This document shows positions 15,955 to 24,599 of a DNA stretch of 62,721 bases, piece after piece. The notes below the pieces were generated by a model that was given only the letters and a program-made list of their open reading frames with translations, was not told where the DNA came from and searched no databases. The translations under genes were made by a program, and so were the position numbers. The stretch is from Methylobacterium sp. B4 (GTDB taxonomy: Bacteria > Pseudomonadota > Alphaproteobacteria > Rhizobiales > Beijerinckiaceae), in contig NZ_QJJJ01000024.1 in NCBI RefSeq assembly GCF_003201865.1, positions 1-62,721 of the forward strand. Reading direction: 5' to 3'. The number at the start of each line of letters is the position of its first letter. Positions within the stretch are counted from its first letter, which is position 1.

Positions 15955-17916
15955 ATGGGCTGGCCGCTCCGTCTTCTCGTCGCTTCCGGGATCGTGGCCG
16001 GAGGCGTCGCCGTCGGCGCCCTGGCCCGCTTCAGTCACGCACCGATGCCCGGCGAGGGCGACCTTCTCAATCTCGGGCGCTATCACCCCGAGACCGCCTT
16101 CGATCTCCTCGGTCGGCGCGTCGGGCGCGACGAGGCCGAGCGGCTGACGGCGACGGCGGAGGGCCGTGAACAGCTTTCGCCCGACCGCGGCGCCGTGGCG
16201 ATCGACGCGGCCCTGATCGAGCGCGGACGCGACGCCTTCTACCGCGAGACCTTCGGCAACGAGGTGTTCCTCACCGACGTGATGGGCATGCTCGACGGCG
16301 GCATCACGCCCTACGAGGTCGCCCGCGCCATCGCCCTGCTCGCCGGGCAAGGCACCTCGAACCTTCAAGTCCGCATGGCGCGCGACGTCACCGTCGGCGA
16401 ACGCACCTGGAAGAAGGGAGAGCTAGTGCCGACGGGGCTCGACGTGCCGCGCGGCTCCGCCTTCATCCTCGGCATCCGCGCCTTCTACGATCGCGGCCAC
16501 CTGCGCATGGGCATCACCTGCGCCCTCTGCCACGCGGCCGTCGACCCGGCCTCCGGCAAGGTGGTCGAGGGCGCGCCCAACACCGACCTCAATGCCGGGC
16601 TGCTGATGGCGCTGGCGAGCAATTCGACGGCCTATTTCATGCACGGCAGCGCCGACCCGGCCAGCCATCCCGGCGATCCCGCCCGCGCCGTGACCGGGGA
16701 GGACGGGAGCAGGGTGACCCTGCCGGACCGCGAGTCATTCGAGGCCGCCGCCAAGGTGCAGGTCGCGAGCTGGCCGGCCGGCAGCTTCGATTCCTCCGCG
16801 GACCGCGAGACCAATCCGACCTCGATCCCGTCGAGCTTCTCCGCCTACGGCGAGCCCTACAGCTGGAGCGGACGCGCTGCGATCGGTCCATTCAAGGGGC
16901 TTTCGGCGCTCAACAACAACGTCCATGCCGCCAATTCCGACACCACGCAGCAGACGCGGGCGGTCAAGGTGCTGTTCGGCCTCGATCCCGAACTCTATCT
17001 CGGCATGGTCCTGCAGGGGGCCGCTGACGCGGCGCTACGCTTCGATCCGGCCTCGGGCAGGCAGCCGACCCAGGTTCTGGCCGTCGCCGACCTGACACCG
17101 GGCACGCCCGGCCTCAACAGCTACGCCGTGCTGCCGAGCTTTCCCGCCACCAACTACATGACCGACAACAGCCTGCTCGCCTCCGTCGCGGGGGAGCCCG
17201 CCAACTACGCCAACAACGCCATGTCGGCCTTCCAGAACCTCCTGCGGGCCCCCGACGCGGCGTTCGCCGACGCCGCGCAACGGGCGCGGGGGCGCGCGGT
17301 GTTCGCACGAGCCGGATGCGTCGGTTGTCACTCGGGACCCGCGCTCACCAACAACCGGGTGATCCCGATCGAGGAGATCGGCACCGAGCCGAGCCGCGCG
17401 CGCGCGACGGTCCGGATGGAGGCCCAACTGGCCGCGCCCGCCATTTTCGCCACGGACACGCCCTTCCCGCTGCCGCCGGACGCGAAGACGGTCCCGATAC
17501 CCGTCGAGGGCGACGCGCTGAAGCAGCTTCAACTCGCCTGGGCGCATGCCGGAACGAAGGGCGGCTACAAAGTGCCCAATCTCGTCGGGCTGGCCTGGAG
17601 CGCGCCCTACCTGCACGATTCCGGCGTCTCGGTCGGACCCGACGCCGAGCGGCAACTCGGCGTGCCGGGCACCCTCGACGCCGGCGTCCTGCCCGATCCC
17701 GCCAACAGCCTGCGGGCGCTGGTGGACCGGAGCCTGCGGGCCCGGGTCGTGGCGGCGAACGGGGCGTCCGCGAAGGCGAGGACGGCTCGCGTCACCGGCG
17801 AGGGCCATGCCTACTGGGCGGATGCCGAGGCCGGTATCCCGGCCGAGGATCAGGCAGCCCTCGTCGCCTACCTGCTCTCCGTCGTCCGGCTGACCGAAGC
17901 GGTGCCGGTGCCCTGA
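15955..17916 (+). CDS. Two-CxxCH cytochrome c peroxidase-like protein
   Basis: A 653-residue exported haem protein. A signal/anchor sequence occupies residues 1–27 (PLRLLVASGIVAGGVAVGAL). Two haem c sites are seen: CALCH near residue 190 and CVGCH near residue 456, the latter in RAGCVGCHSGPALTNNRV, characteristic of di-haem cytochrome c peroxidase/MauG relatives. YKVPNLVGLAWSAPYLHDS near the C-terminus matches the conserved end of that family. It is considerably longer than typical CcpA (about 330 residues), so an oxidase or electron-transfer role on another substrate is possible. ATG 15955 was chosen because the signal sequence begins there; a GTG at 15871 would add 28 residues. Expected location: periplasm. 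Confidence 0.8.
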   Translation: MGWPLRLLVASGIVAGGVAVGALARFSHAPMPGEGDLLNLGRYHPETAFDLLGRRVGRDEAERLTATAEGREQLSPDRGAVAIDAALIERGRDAFYRETFGNEVFLTDVMGMLDGGITPYEVARAIALLAGQGTSNLQVRMARDVTVGERTWKKGELVPTGLDVPRGSAFILGIRAFYDRGHLRMGITCALCHAAVDPASGKVVEGAPNTDLNAGLLMALASNSTAYFMHGSADPASHPGDPARAVTGEDGSRVTLPDRESFEAAAKVQVASWPAGSFDSSADRETNPTSIPSSFSAYGEPYSWSGRAAIGPFKGLSALNNNVHAANSDTTQQTRAVKVLFGLDPELYLGMVLQGAADAALRFDPASGRQPTQVLAVADLTPGTPGLNSYAVLPSFPATNYMTDNSLLASVAGEPANYANNAMSAFQNLLRAPDAAFADAAQRARGRAVFARAGCVGCHSGPALTNNRVIPIEEIGTEPSRARATVRMEAQLAAPAIFATDTPFPLPPDAKTVPIPVEGDALKQLQLAWAHAGTKGGYKVPNLVGLAWSAPYLHDSGVSVGPDAERQLGVPGTLDAGVLPDPANSLRALVDRSLRARVVAANGASAKARTARVTGEGHAYWADAEAGIPAEDQAALVAYLLSVVRLTEAVPVP

Positions 17917-18045
17917 GCGGGGTAACCGGTGCGACCCCGCGTCGGCCTACTTCAGGGCGGCATCCTGTGATCCAATGCAGGGCACCGGAGGTTGTCCGGT
18001 GAGCGCCCCGGTCGGGCCCGCGCCGCCGCGAAGAGAGGCCGATCC

Positions 18046-18309
18046 ATGAGCGTTCCGGACTGGCTTCCGCTCCTGGCCTTCCAGGCTCCCCTCCCCCCGA
18101 TCCGGCCCGAGCCGCCGCGGCGCATGCCGGAATGGTTTCCGGCCTTCATCATGGGCATGACGGTCTTCATCATGGTCGCCCCGATAATCGCGATCTGGGG
18201 GTTTCACAGGCCCGAGAAGCCGTTCCGCTCCGTCTGCGAGGCGGCCGGCGGCCGCGTGGTGCCGGGCTCGCTCGCGGGCGACGGTCCGCCCCGATGCCGT
18301 CGCTTCTGA
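18046..18309 (+). CDS. Small membrane protein
   Basis: An 87-residue protein beginning MSVPDWLPLLAFQAPLPPI, with one membrane helix (about residues 32–52, FIMGMTVFIMVAPIIAIWGF) and a short hydrophilic tail containing two Cys (SVCEAAGG and PPRCRRF). The start at 18046 has a good GAGAGG ribosome binding site; an in-frame start at 17992 would add an Arg-rich leader and is less likely. It follows the cytochrome gene by 129 bp on the same strand. Function unknown. Confidence 0.6.
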   Translation: MSVPDWLPLLAFQAPLPPIRPEPPRRMPEWFPAFIMGMTVFIMVAPIIAIWGFHRPEKPFRSVCEAAGGRVVPGSLAGDGPPRCRRF

Positions 18310-18324
18310 CGGTTGTGCGGGCAC

Positions 18325-18359
18325 GAAAAGAAACCCGCGCCGGCCGAGGCCGGGCGGGT
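18325..18359 (-). terminator. Terminator of the leftward kinase operon
   Basis: A strong GC-rich hairpin (ACCCGC...GCGGGT with inner GGCC pairs, 18333–18359) is followed, reading leftward, by TTCTTTTC. It lies about 135 bases beyond the stop of the receiver-kinase gene at 18495, consistent with the end of the 21882–18495 operon. Confidence 0.6.
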
Positions 18360-18494
18360 CGAAGTCCAGGGAGAAAACAGGAAGCAGACCTGTACGGGCT
18401 CTAACCTGCCGACCGCGGTCCGGTTCATCGAAATTCGCGCCGAGACTGCTACCTCGCGGTCAACGTGATCACGTGTCTTCGATCGGCGGCGCCG

Positions 18495-19541
18495 TCAGGT
18501 CTGGAACGACAGCACCGCGCGCGTGCCGGTCCGGCCCGGCGCGTAGGTGAGGACCGAGCGCAGGTTGGAGGCCATGGCGCGGATGATGCGCGAGCCGAGA
18601 CCGGTCCCCTTCGCCTCGCCCTCCCCCGTCCAGCCGACGCCATCATCCTCGACCGTTAGCGAGAGCGTGTCGGGACCCTCGCGCATCACCTGCACCCGGA
18701 TCTCGCCCTGAGTGCCGCCGGGATAGGCGTATTTGTAGGCGTTGGTGACGAGTTCGGTCACGACGACGCCGAGCGAGACGGCCTTGTCGGTGGCGAGCCG
18801 GATCGGCTCGGCCTGAAGGCGGATCGCGTGGTCGCGGCCCGACGCTTTCATGGCGAGCTGCAATTCCTCCACGAGCCCGCTCAGATAGGCGTCGAGCTCG
18901 ACGGCCTCGACGTCCTGCGAGGTGTAGAGCCGCCGGTGGATGCCGGCGATGGCCGAGATGCGCGCCTGCATCTCCTCCAGCGCCTCCTTGGCCGCCGGAT
19001 CGGTCACGGCGTTGGTCTGCAGGCGCGCCAGCGCCGCCACCAGGGTCAGCGAGTTGGCGACGCGGTGATTGACCTCGCGCAAGAGCAACTCGGCCCTGTC
19101 GCGCGCCTCGCGCACGGCGGCCTCCGCCCGCTCCTTGTCGCGCCGCAACGCCTCCTGCCGGAGCGCGGTGTCCACGGCCTCGCCGAGCAGTTCGCGGAAC
19201 TGGCCCTGCACGTCCTTCCAGACGTAATCGACCGCGCCCGCCTTCAGGGCGGCCACTGCCACGCGGCTGTCCTCCGAGCCCGTCACGTAGATGATCGGCG
19301 GCGGCTCCGGCAGCGCGCGTAGGGCCGGCAGCAGGTCGAGGCCGGTCTGGTCCGGCATGTGATGGTCGAGGGCGATCAGGTCGATCCCACCGGCCCGCGC
19401 CCGCGCCAATCCCGCCTCCCCGTTCGGTGCCAGCTCGACGGAATGGCCTCGGGCCTGGAGCCCGCGCTGCACCAGGCGCCCGAGGCCCGGATCGTCGTCG
19501 ATGTAGAGGATGCGGCAGGGGGCCGGAGGGGCGTCGCTCAT
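18495..19541 (-). CDS. Receiver–HWE/HisKA_2 histidine kinase
   Basis: A 348-residue cytoplasmic signalling protein. Residues 10–125 are a receiver domain with phosphoacceptor Asp59 (LIALDHHMPDQTGLDL), acidic IDDD at 14–17 and the late Lys in VWK (110). A coiled linker (130–150) leads to the kinase: LLLREVNHRVANSLTLVAAL with phospho-His160, typical of the HisKA_2/HWE class, then a HATPase with NAYKYAYPGG and DDGVGW. It is the last gene of a three-gene set; its start overlaps the upstream receiver gene by four bases (ATGA), so translation is coupled. Input probably comes through phosphotransfer to the receiver rather than a sensor domain. Confidence 0.9.
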   Translation of the reverse strand: MSDAPPAPCRILYIDDDPGLGRLVQRGLQARGHSVELAPNGEAGLARARAGGIDLIALDHHMPDQTGLDLLPALRALPEPPPIIYVTGSEDSRVAVAALKAGAVDYVWKDVQGQFRELLGEAVDTALRQEALRRDKERAEAAVREARDRAELLLREVNHRVANSLTLVAALARLQTNAVTDPAAKEALEEMQARISAIAGIHRRLYTSQDVEAVELDAYLSGLVEELQLAMKASGRDHAIRLQAEPIRLATDKAVSLGVVVTELVTNAYKYAYPGGTQGEIRVQVMREGPDTLSLTVEDDGVGWTGEGEAKGTGLGSRIIRAMASNLRSVLTYAPGRTGTRAVLSFQT

Positions 19542-19990
19542 GAGTTCTCGGGAACCTGGATCACCGAGAAGAACAGCCCCAGCTGGCGGATGGCGTTGGA
19601 GAAGCCTTCGTAGTTGACCGGCTTGGTGATGTAGACGTTCGCCCCGAGATCGTAGCAGCGCTGGATCTCGCGGGCATCGTCGGTGGTGGTGAGCACCACG
19701 ACGGGGGAGCGCTTGGTGTGCGGGTTGGCCTTGATCCGCTCCAGGATGTCGATGCCGGTCATGTCCGGCAGGTTGAGATCGAGCAGGATCAGGAGGTGGC
19801 GCCGGGCGCTGGCCTCGCCCGAGCCGTCCGGACCCAGCAGGAAGTCGAGCGCCGTGGTGCCGTCGCGGAACGGCATGATCTCGTTGCTCACCCCGGCGCG
19901 GCGGATGTTGCGCTCGATGAGGCGGGCATGGCCCTCGTCGTCCTCGATCATCACGATGGTGACGGCTTGGATGGGCGGCTGCATGGTCAC
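19538..19990 (-). CDS. Stand-alone response regulator (Rcp1-like)
   Basis: A 150-residue single receiver domain with no output domain. Landmarks: acidic pair EDD (16–18), phosphoacceptor Asp71 in LLDLNLPDMTGIDIL, switch Thr in VVVLTTTDD (about 101) and Lys123 in YITKPV. The DGTTALDFLLG segment is typical of the Rcp1 type that partners phytochrome-like or HWE kinases. It overlaps both flanking kinase genes by four bases, and so is probably the phosphate shuttle between the membrane-bound MHYT kinase (19987) and the receiver-kinase (18495). Confidence 0.92.
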   Translation of the reverse strand: MTMQPPIQAVTIVMIEDDEGHARLIERNIRRAGVSNEIMPFRDGTTALDFLLGPDGSGEASARRHLLILLDLNLPDMTGIDILERIKANPHTKRSPVVVLTTTDDAREIQRCYDLGANVYITKPVNYEGFSNAIRQLGLFFSVIQVPENS

Positions 19991-21882
19991 TCCGCGGCCA
20001 GGATCATCGGTTCGGGCTGGGCCGCTTCGGCCGTCCCGCCGCCTGTAGCCGCCTCACGGGGCAGCGTCACGACAAAGGTGGTGCCGACCCCGACTTGCGA
20101 GGCGACCTCGATCCGCCCGCCCAGCGCGCGCGTCAGCGCCTTCACGTGGGCCAGGCCGATTCCCTCGCCCGGCCGGTCCTGCACCCCGGAGCGGCGGAAC
20201 AGCTCGAAGATGCGGCCGTGGTCCTGGGCCGGAATTCCGCGGCCGTTGTCCGAGACCGCGAAGCGGATGCGGTCGCCCGGAGCCGGCCGGGCCGTCACCT
20301 CGATGCGCCCGGGCCGGTCGGGATCGAGATATTTCAGGGCGTTGTCGATCAGGTTGCCGAAGATCTGTTCGACGGCGAGACGGTCCGCCACGATCACAGG
20401 CAAGTCGTCGGCCACCGTCACCGTCGCGCCCCGGCTGGCGGCCTGATGGCGCTGCACGTCGGCGATGCCCCGGAGCAGCCCCGTCATCTCGACGGGCTCG
20501 GGCGCGAAGCGGCGCCGCCCTTCGCGCGACAGCTTCAGGATGGCCGCGATCAGCCGCTCCATCTTCGCGACGGCCGCTTGGATGAAGCCCAGGGCCTCCG
20601 CCATGTCGCCGTCGATGCGCGCGCCCTGCGGGTGGTCGCGCAGAACGGTGCGCAACTCCTCCCGCACCGCTTCAAGCTCGCTGGTGAAGCCCATCACGTT
20701 GACGAGCGGCGCGCGCAGGTCGTGGCTGACGATGTAGGCGTAGCGCTGGATCTCCTCGTTCGATTCGCGCAACTCGGCCTCGGCCTCGCGCTGCTCGGTG
20801 ATGTCGGTATGCACGCCGACCCATTCGCGGATGGCGCCGTGGGCATCGAGCACGGGAACCGCGCGGATCGCGAAGTGGCGCCAGAGGCCGTCCCGCGCGC
20901 GCACCCGGTGCTCGTGGAGGAAGGTACCCCGGGTCGCGACCGTCGCGTTCCAGGCCGCGACGCTCGCCTCTCGGTCGTCCGGATGCACGGCCTCGGCCCA
21001 GCCGAACCCCTCGTACTCCGACCGGCTCTGGCCGGTCAGGGCGCTCCAGCCCGGCTGCTCGCCGGTCATTCGGCCCTCGGGATCGTTGGTCCACAGCACA
21101 CCACGCACCGCCTGAACGGCGGCCCGGAAGCGCTCCTCGCTCGCGCGTAGATCGCCCTGGATGCGCTGCTGATCGACTGCGGAGGCGAGCATCGCCAGGA
21201 ACAGGATAACGAAGGTCGCGCCGGTCACCGAGAGGGCAATGTTCTTCTGGTCGGCGCCCGCGGCCGCGATGTGGGCGGCGTGCGCGCCCGCTTCCTCCGC
21301 CGTGAAGGTGGCCGCGGCCATGCCGGTATAGTGCATACCTGCGACGGCCGCGCCCATGACGAGCGCCGCGACGAGCTTCTGCGAGACGCTGGTCGGCCGG
21401 AAGGTGAGCCAGAGGGCCACGCTGGCGGCGCTGATGGCGATCGCGACCGAGAGCGCCACCACCGGAAGGCTGTAGGCGAGGTTGCCGGGCACCCGCATCG
21501 CGGCCATGCCGGTATAATGCATCGCCGCGACGCCGATTCCCATGATCGGGCCCGCGATGAGCACGTCTCGGCGCCCCGCCCGGCGGCGGCCGACCCAGGC
21601 CAGGGCCGCTCCGGTGACGCCGACCGCGATGAGGAGAGAGAGCAGGGTGATGCCGAGATCGTAGGCTGCCGGCATCCCCATCTCGAAGGCCAGCATGCCG
21701 ACGAAGTGCATCGACCAGATGCCGCCGCCCATCGCCACCGCGGCGCCGAGCAGCCAAGCCGGCCGAAAGCGTCCCGGCGCCGTCCGCACCCGCGCGCCGA
21801 GATCGAGCGCGGTGTAGGAGGCGAGGATCGCGATGGCGAGGGAGAGCGCCACCAGGGCCGGATCGTAGCCGGTGTGAACCAT
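19987..21882 (-). CDS. MHYT–PAS sensor histidine kinase
   Basis: A 631-residue membrane-bound kinase. The first 240 residues hold seven hydrophobic helices with the three MHYT repeats: MHFVGM (58), MHYTGM (121) and MHYTGM (183), a domain thought to bind a diatomic gas via copper. A PAS domain (about 250–368, ending HTDITEQREAEAEL) is followed by HisKA with phospho-His387 in YAYIVSHDLRAPLVNVMGF and a HATPase (about 485–615; NLIDNALKY, DNGRGIPAQDHGRIF, GEGIGLAHVK). This is the first gene of the operon; the next gene overlaps it by ATGA. The start ATG at 21882 fits the expected first membrane helix. Confidence 0.92.
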   Translation of the reverse strand: MVHTGYDPALVALSLAIAILASYTALDLGARVRTAPGRFRPAWLLGAAVAMGGGIWSMHFVGMLAFEMGMPAAYDLGITLLSLLIAVGVTGAALAWVGRRRAGRRDVLIAGPIMGIGVAAMHYTGMAAMRVPGNLAYSLPVVALSVAIAISAASVALWLTFRPTSVSQKLVAALVMGAAVAGMHYTGMAAATFTAEEAGAHAAHIAAAGADQKNIALSVTGATFVILFLAMLASAVDQQRIQGDLRASEERFRAAVQAVRGVLWTNDPEGRMTGEQPGWSALTGQSRSEYEGFGWAEAVHPDDREASVAAWNATVATRGTFLHEHRVRARDGLWRHFAIRAVPVLDAHGAIREWVGVHTDITEQREAEAELRESNEEIQRYAYIVSHDLRAPLVNVMGFTSELEAVREELRTVLRDHPQGARIDGDMAEALGFIQAAVAKMERLIAAILKLSREGRRRFAPEPVEMTGLLRGIADVQRHQAASRGATVTVADDLPVIVADRLAVEQIFGNLIDNALKYLDPDRPGRIEVTARPAPGDRIRFAVSDNGRGIPAQDHGRIFELFRRSGVQDRPGEGIGLAHVKALTRALGGRIEVASQVGVGTTFVVTLPREAATGGGTAEAAQPEPMILAAE

Positions 21883-22531
21883 CGTCGTTGGGCGGCCCGG
21901 GGCTGGTCAGGTCTCAAGCGCGGCGGCGAAGGCTTCCCACGCGCTGCGTCCCGAGGAAGCGCGAACCGGACCCCAGCAGAACGCCCGGTTCCTCATAGGT
22001 TAACGTACCCGGTCCGCGGGCGCCATCGGCCTTTCTCGGCACGCTGCGGCATTCGGCAAGGCGCAGTTGCCTGCGGCGACGTTTTTTTACACTGGCCGGG
22101 TCGGGTGCGGCTGAGGCACCCGATTGCTGCGGTCGGACCGAAATACCGGCGTCCGAGCCTTACGACGTTGGACCCGGCGGGTGAGCGATATGGGGCCGAC
22201 GGCGAGGGGCCCTGCCAGCCGTGTTCATCCGGCCGAATCGGTCGGCGTCCTACCCGAACCCTCTGCCGAGCTTCATACATCCGTGACGTCGTGACAGGCG
22301 CATGCCGCCGACTAGAGTGCGAAACGAGAAAATCAGTCCTACTCGGTCTCGAGCATCAAATGCACTTTTGAATTTTGCAAGATAAATCCTGATATTACTC
22401 CAACCAACTGAATGAAATGTTATCATCTAATGGTATTTTTGACGAATTCTAATACCAGGATCGCACCGTGTGCCGCGCCTGTACACCTTAGTGCTCGAGT
22501 GCTCGTCGCATCATCCTGCCGGGAGGCATGC
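21883..22531. other. Intergenic region, no convincing gene
   Basis: About 650 bases. The left part must contain the promoter for the leftward MHYT kinase operon. A T7 run at about 22084–22090 follows a weak hairpin (CGCAG/CTGCG) and could be a poor terminator. Bases 22320–22440 are AT-rich, fitting a promoter for the small gene at 22532. Short open frames on both strands have Arg/Pro-rich, low-quality translations. Confidence 0.5.
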
Positions 22532-22770
22532 ATGAAGAAGGTCACGACATTCGCAGCTGCGTTTATTTTGGCCACCGCGCCTTCGCGATCACGATGCTCA
22601 CGAAACCGCCCGTGTCCGAAGCACGGCCGGTTGCTTCGATCGACACCGATGCGCTGACGATCAGTATCGCCCTGCGAGGCGAGTCTGCCTTCGACGCCAA
22701 CGGCAAAGCCGTTGCGTCCGACAGGGAGGGGTGGTGCTGCGCCGATCGTCCCTGCCCCCACCGCGCTTGA
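22532..22770 (+). pseudogene. Frameshifted small exported protein
   Basis: A strong ribosome binding site (GGGAGG at 22521) precedes ATG 22532, and the product begins as a clean signal sequence, MKKVTTFAAAFILATA. In this frame the sequence then becomes Arg/Cys-rich. In the −1 frame the same DNA continues with a protein-like stretch, AFAITMLTKPPVSEARPVAS, then IDTDALTISIALRGESAFDA, ending at 22770. Adding one base near 22580 would join them into one exported protein of about 80 residues. This indicates a one-base deletion in the genome or the assembly. Small secreted proteins of this kind are, from memory, common in methylobacteria; function unknown. Confidence 0.55.
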
Positions 22771-23147
22771 ACGGCGGCCCGGCGCTTCGTCTCGGCCGGA
22801 TGTCACCGCGCCGGATCATCGGCCGAAAGCCCCGATAGGGGGCGGCGGCTGGTTCGTTTATCTGTTCAGACGAACCTTACGGCCGATCGACGGACGGGTT
22901 CGCGGCCTTGAGGCCGTTGACGGCTGCAGCCGGCACGGCTTCGCGACGCATGATCCAACGCACCGATATCCGATGCTATGCGGTCCACTGCGACAGTCTA
23001 TCGTCCGCGCCGTTGCTCATGGCAGGACCACTGGCGCCGCTGGCACTCGGGTCTACCGCATCCGTGTCGACGGGTTCGGATTTTGGGGCTTAGGTTCATG
23101 TGAACCCTAAAGCATTCCGCAACCGACATCTAAGTCATTGAAGGGAA
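22771..23147. other. Intergenic region, nothing recognised
   Basis: About 375 bases between the broken small gene and tRNA-Thr. No conserved open frame, RNA or terminator was recognised. The tRNA reads leftward into it. Confidence 0.5.
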
Positions 23148-23222
23148 TGGTGCTGCGAGAGAGGATTGAACTCTCGACCTCCTCATTACCAATGAGGTGC
23201 TCTACCACTGAGCTACCGCAGC
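23148..23222 (-). tRNA. tRNA-Thr (anticodon GGT)
   Basis: The complement folds as a complete tRNA: acceptor stem GCTGCGG/TCGCAGC, D-arm TAGCTCAGTGGTAGAGC, anticodon stem CCTCA/TGAGG with loop TTGGTAA (anticodon GGT), T-arm GAGAG/CTCTC around TTCAATC, discriminator A and an encoded CCA at 23150–23148. Reading direction is leftward. Confidence 0.97.
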
Positions 23223-23349
23223 GCGGTGTCGGGGGGCAGTGCCGCCGCCGGACTGGAGGGGGCATTAGCGGATCGCTTTCGGCTTGGCAACGCTGTCGGC
23301 GCGAACAAAATGCAGGAAGGCCGAGCCGGCGTGCCGCCGTGACGTTTTG

Positions 23350-23378
23350 TTGACGGATCGGGGGGGCGCGGCTATAGA
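23350..23378 (+). promoter_or_regulatory. Candidate rpsT promoter
   Basis: TTGACG (23350–23355), exactly 17 bases, then TATAGA (23373–23378): the best housekeeping-type promoter in the window. Transcription would begin near 23385, giving a leader of about 120 bases before the rpsT ATG. Confidence 0.7.
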
Positions 23379-23507
23379 GCGGCCTCCACGTCCGGCCGCA
23401 GATTTGCGCCCGGCCGTTTCGCCTTTGCTTATCATCAGGCTGCGCTGACCGACACCGGATCGTCCCGGGCTGGGTTCGTTGCCGCCACGACCAGACGAGG
23501 ATGCCCC

Positions 23508-23774
23508 ATGGCCAACACCGTGTCGGCCAAGAAGATGACCCGTAAGATCGCCAAGCGCACGGCGATCAACCGCTCGCGCCGTTCGCGGATGCGCACCTTC
23601 GTCCGCAAGGTCGAGGAGGCCATCGCCTCCGGCGATCAGGGCGTGGCTCTCTCGGCGCTCCGCGCTGCCGAGCCGGAGATCATGCGCGCTGCCCAGCATG
23701 GCATCGTTCACAAGAACAATGCCTCGCGGAAAGTCTCCCGCCTCGCCGCCCGCGTGAAGGCCATCGCCGCTTGA
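23508..23774 (+). CDS. rpsT: 30S ribosomal protein S20
   Basis: An 88-residue basic helical protein of the small ribosomal subunit that binds 16S rRNA. The N-terminus MANTVSAKKMTRKIAKRTAI, the RRSRMRTFVRKVEEAI segment and HKNNASRKVSRLAARVKAI are diagnostic. Single gene with its own promoter (23350) and a strong intrinsic terminator (23847). Position just upstream of dnaA is usual in this group. Confidence 0.97.
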   Translation: MANTVSAKKMTRKIAKRTAINRSRRSRMRTFVRKVEEAIASGDQGVALSALRAAEPEIMRAAQHGIVHKNNASRKVSRLAARVKAIAA

Positions 23775-23846
23775 TCCGACGAGTCGCGTCTCGACACCCG
23801 GAAACGGGATCGACCGAGAGGCGCCTTCACCAAAGAGTTTGAATCT

Positions 23847-23876
23847 AGCCCGGCCTCCCGCAGGCCGGGCTTTTTT
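23847..23876 (+). terminator. rpsT intrinsic terminator
   Basis: A perfect 10-bp stem AGCCCGGCCT/AGGCCGGGCT around loop CCCGC, followed by six T (23871–23876). It lies 73 bases after the rpsT stop. Confidence 0.95.
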
Positions 23877-24599
23877 CATGCGCCGGCCCCGTCCCTCGAC
23901 AGCGACCGTGAGACGCTTGCGTCCGAGATCGGTTGGCCTGTCCGGCTGCGCGTATCCCGTACGACTCCCGGCCACGGACGGCCTTCGCCCCGACGCTGCC
24001 CTGTCGGCTCCTGGGCGACGCCTGGCCGGTCGCCTCCTCTGGCCGATGTTGTGCACCGGCCTCGCGCCCTTCTCCACAGATCCCGATCGGTTATCCCGAA
24101 TTGCGGCTTGCACCGCCCCGGCGAACGCTTCGTTAACCATCCGCCGAGTGTTCAGCGTTGCGCGCGTCTGAGCTCAGCGTGTAGCTTAACAAAACCTTGC
24201 GGCCGCGGCGGTGCCGCAAGTCGAACGGCGGGACGGCACGAGTCTTCCCCAAGTTGCGGGCCCGGCTTCGACTCTTTCCTCCCACAGGCGCGACTCGCAC
24301 CGCACGAAGATGTTTTCCCCGATCGTCCCGCTGTTAGGAGAACGATAGAGGATTGTTGATACACAGCCATCTTTAGCGATGGCCGCCGGCGCTGCCCTTG
24401 ACAGCGTCGAGACCATTTCGGGGGAACCGTCCCGAGCGTCTCTCACAACCCTCCCGCCGGACCGTCGCGGTCTCCGGGAAGGCTCCCGGCAAGCCGGGGC
24501 TCTGTGAGGTACCTCACGTCGGGCGGCACCTCCACTCGTGTGGCGTATGCGTACGCATCCCCTCCGGTCCGCCGGTCCGGGATGCGAGGAGACACGGTG
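23877..24599 (+). promoter_or_regulatory. dnaA upstream region with GANTC cluster and weak DnaA boxes
   Basis: About 720 bases without a convincing gene. Three GANTC sites (CcrM methylation targets) fall within 57 bases at 24240, 24270 and 24292, and a fourth lies at 23963. One-mismatch DnaA boxes are TTCTCCACA (24070–24078) and TGATACACA (24357–24365). TTGACA at 24398–24403 is a good −35 element but no matching −10 was seen. These features suggest cell-cycle and DnaA control of dnaA transcription. The boxes are too few and too weak to call the replication origin here. Confidence 0.5.

Noticed and set aside
21993..22280. A 95-codon open frame upstream of the MHYT kinase operon
   Set aside because: Arg/Pro-rich translation, no ribosome binding site, and it overlaps the expected promoter region.
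23877..24599. Replication origin upstream of dnaA
   Set aside because: Only weak, single-mismatch DnaA boxes and no clear AT-rich unwinding element; alphaproteobacterial origins often lie elsewhere. Kept as a regulatory region only.
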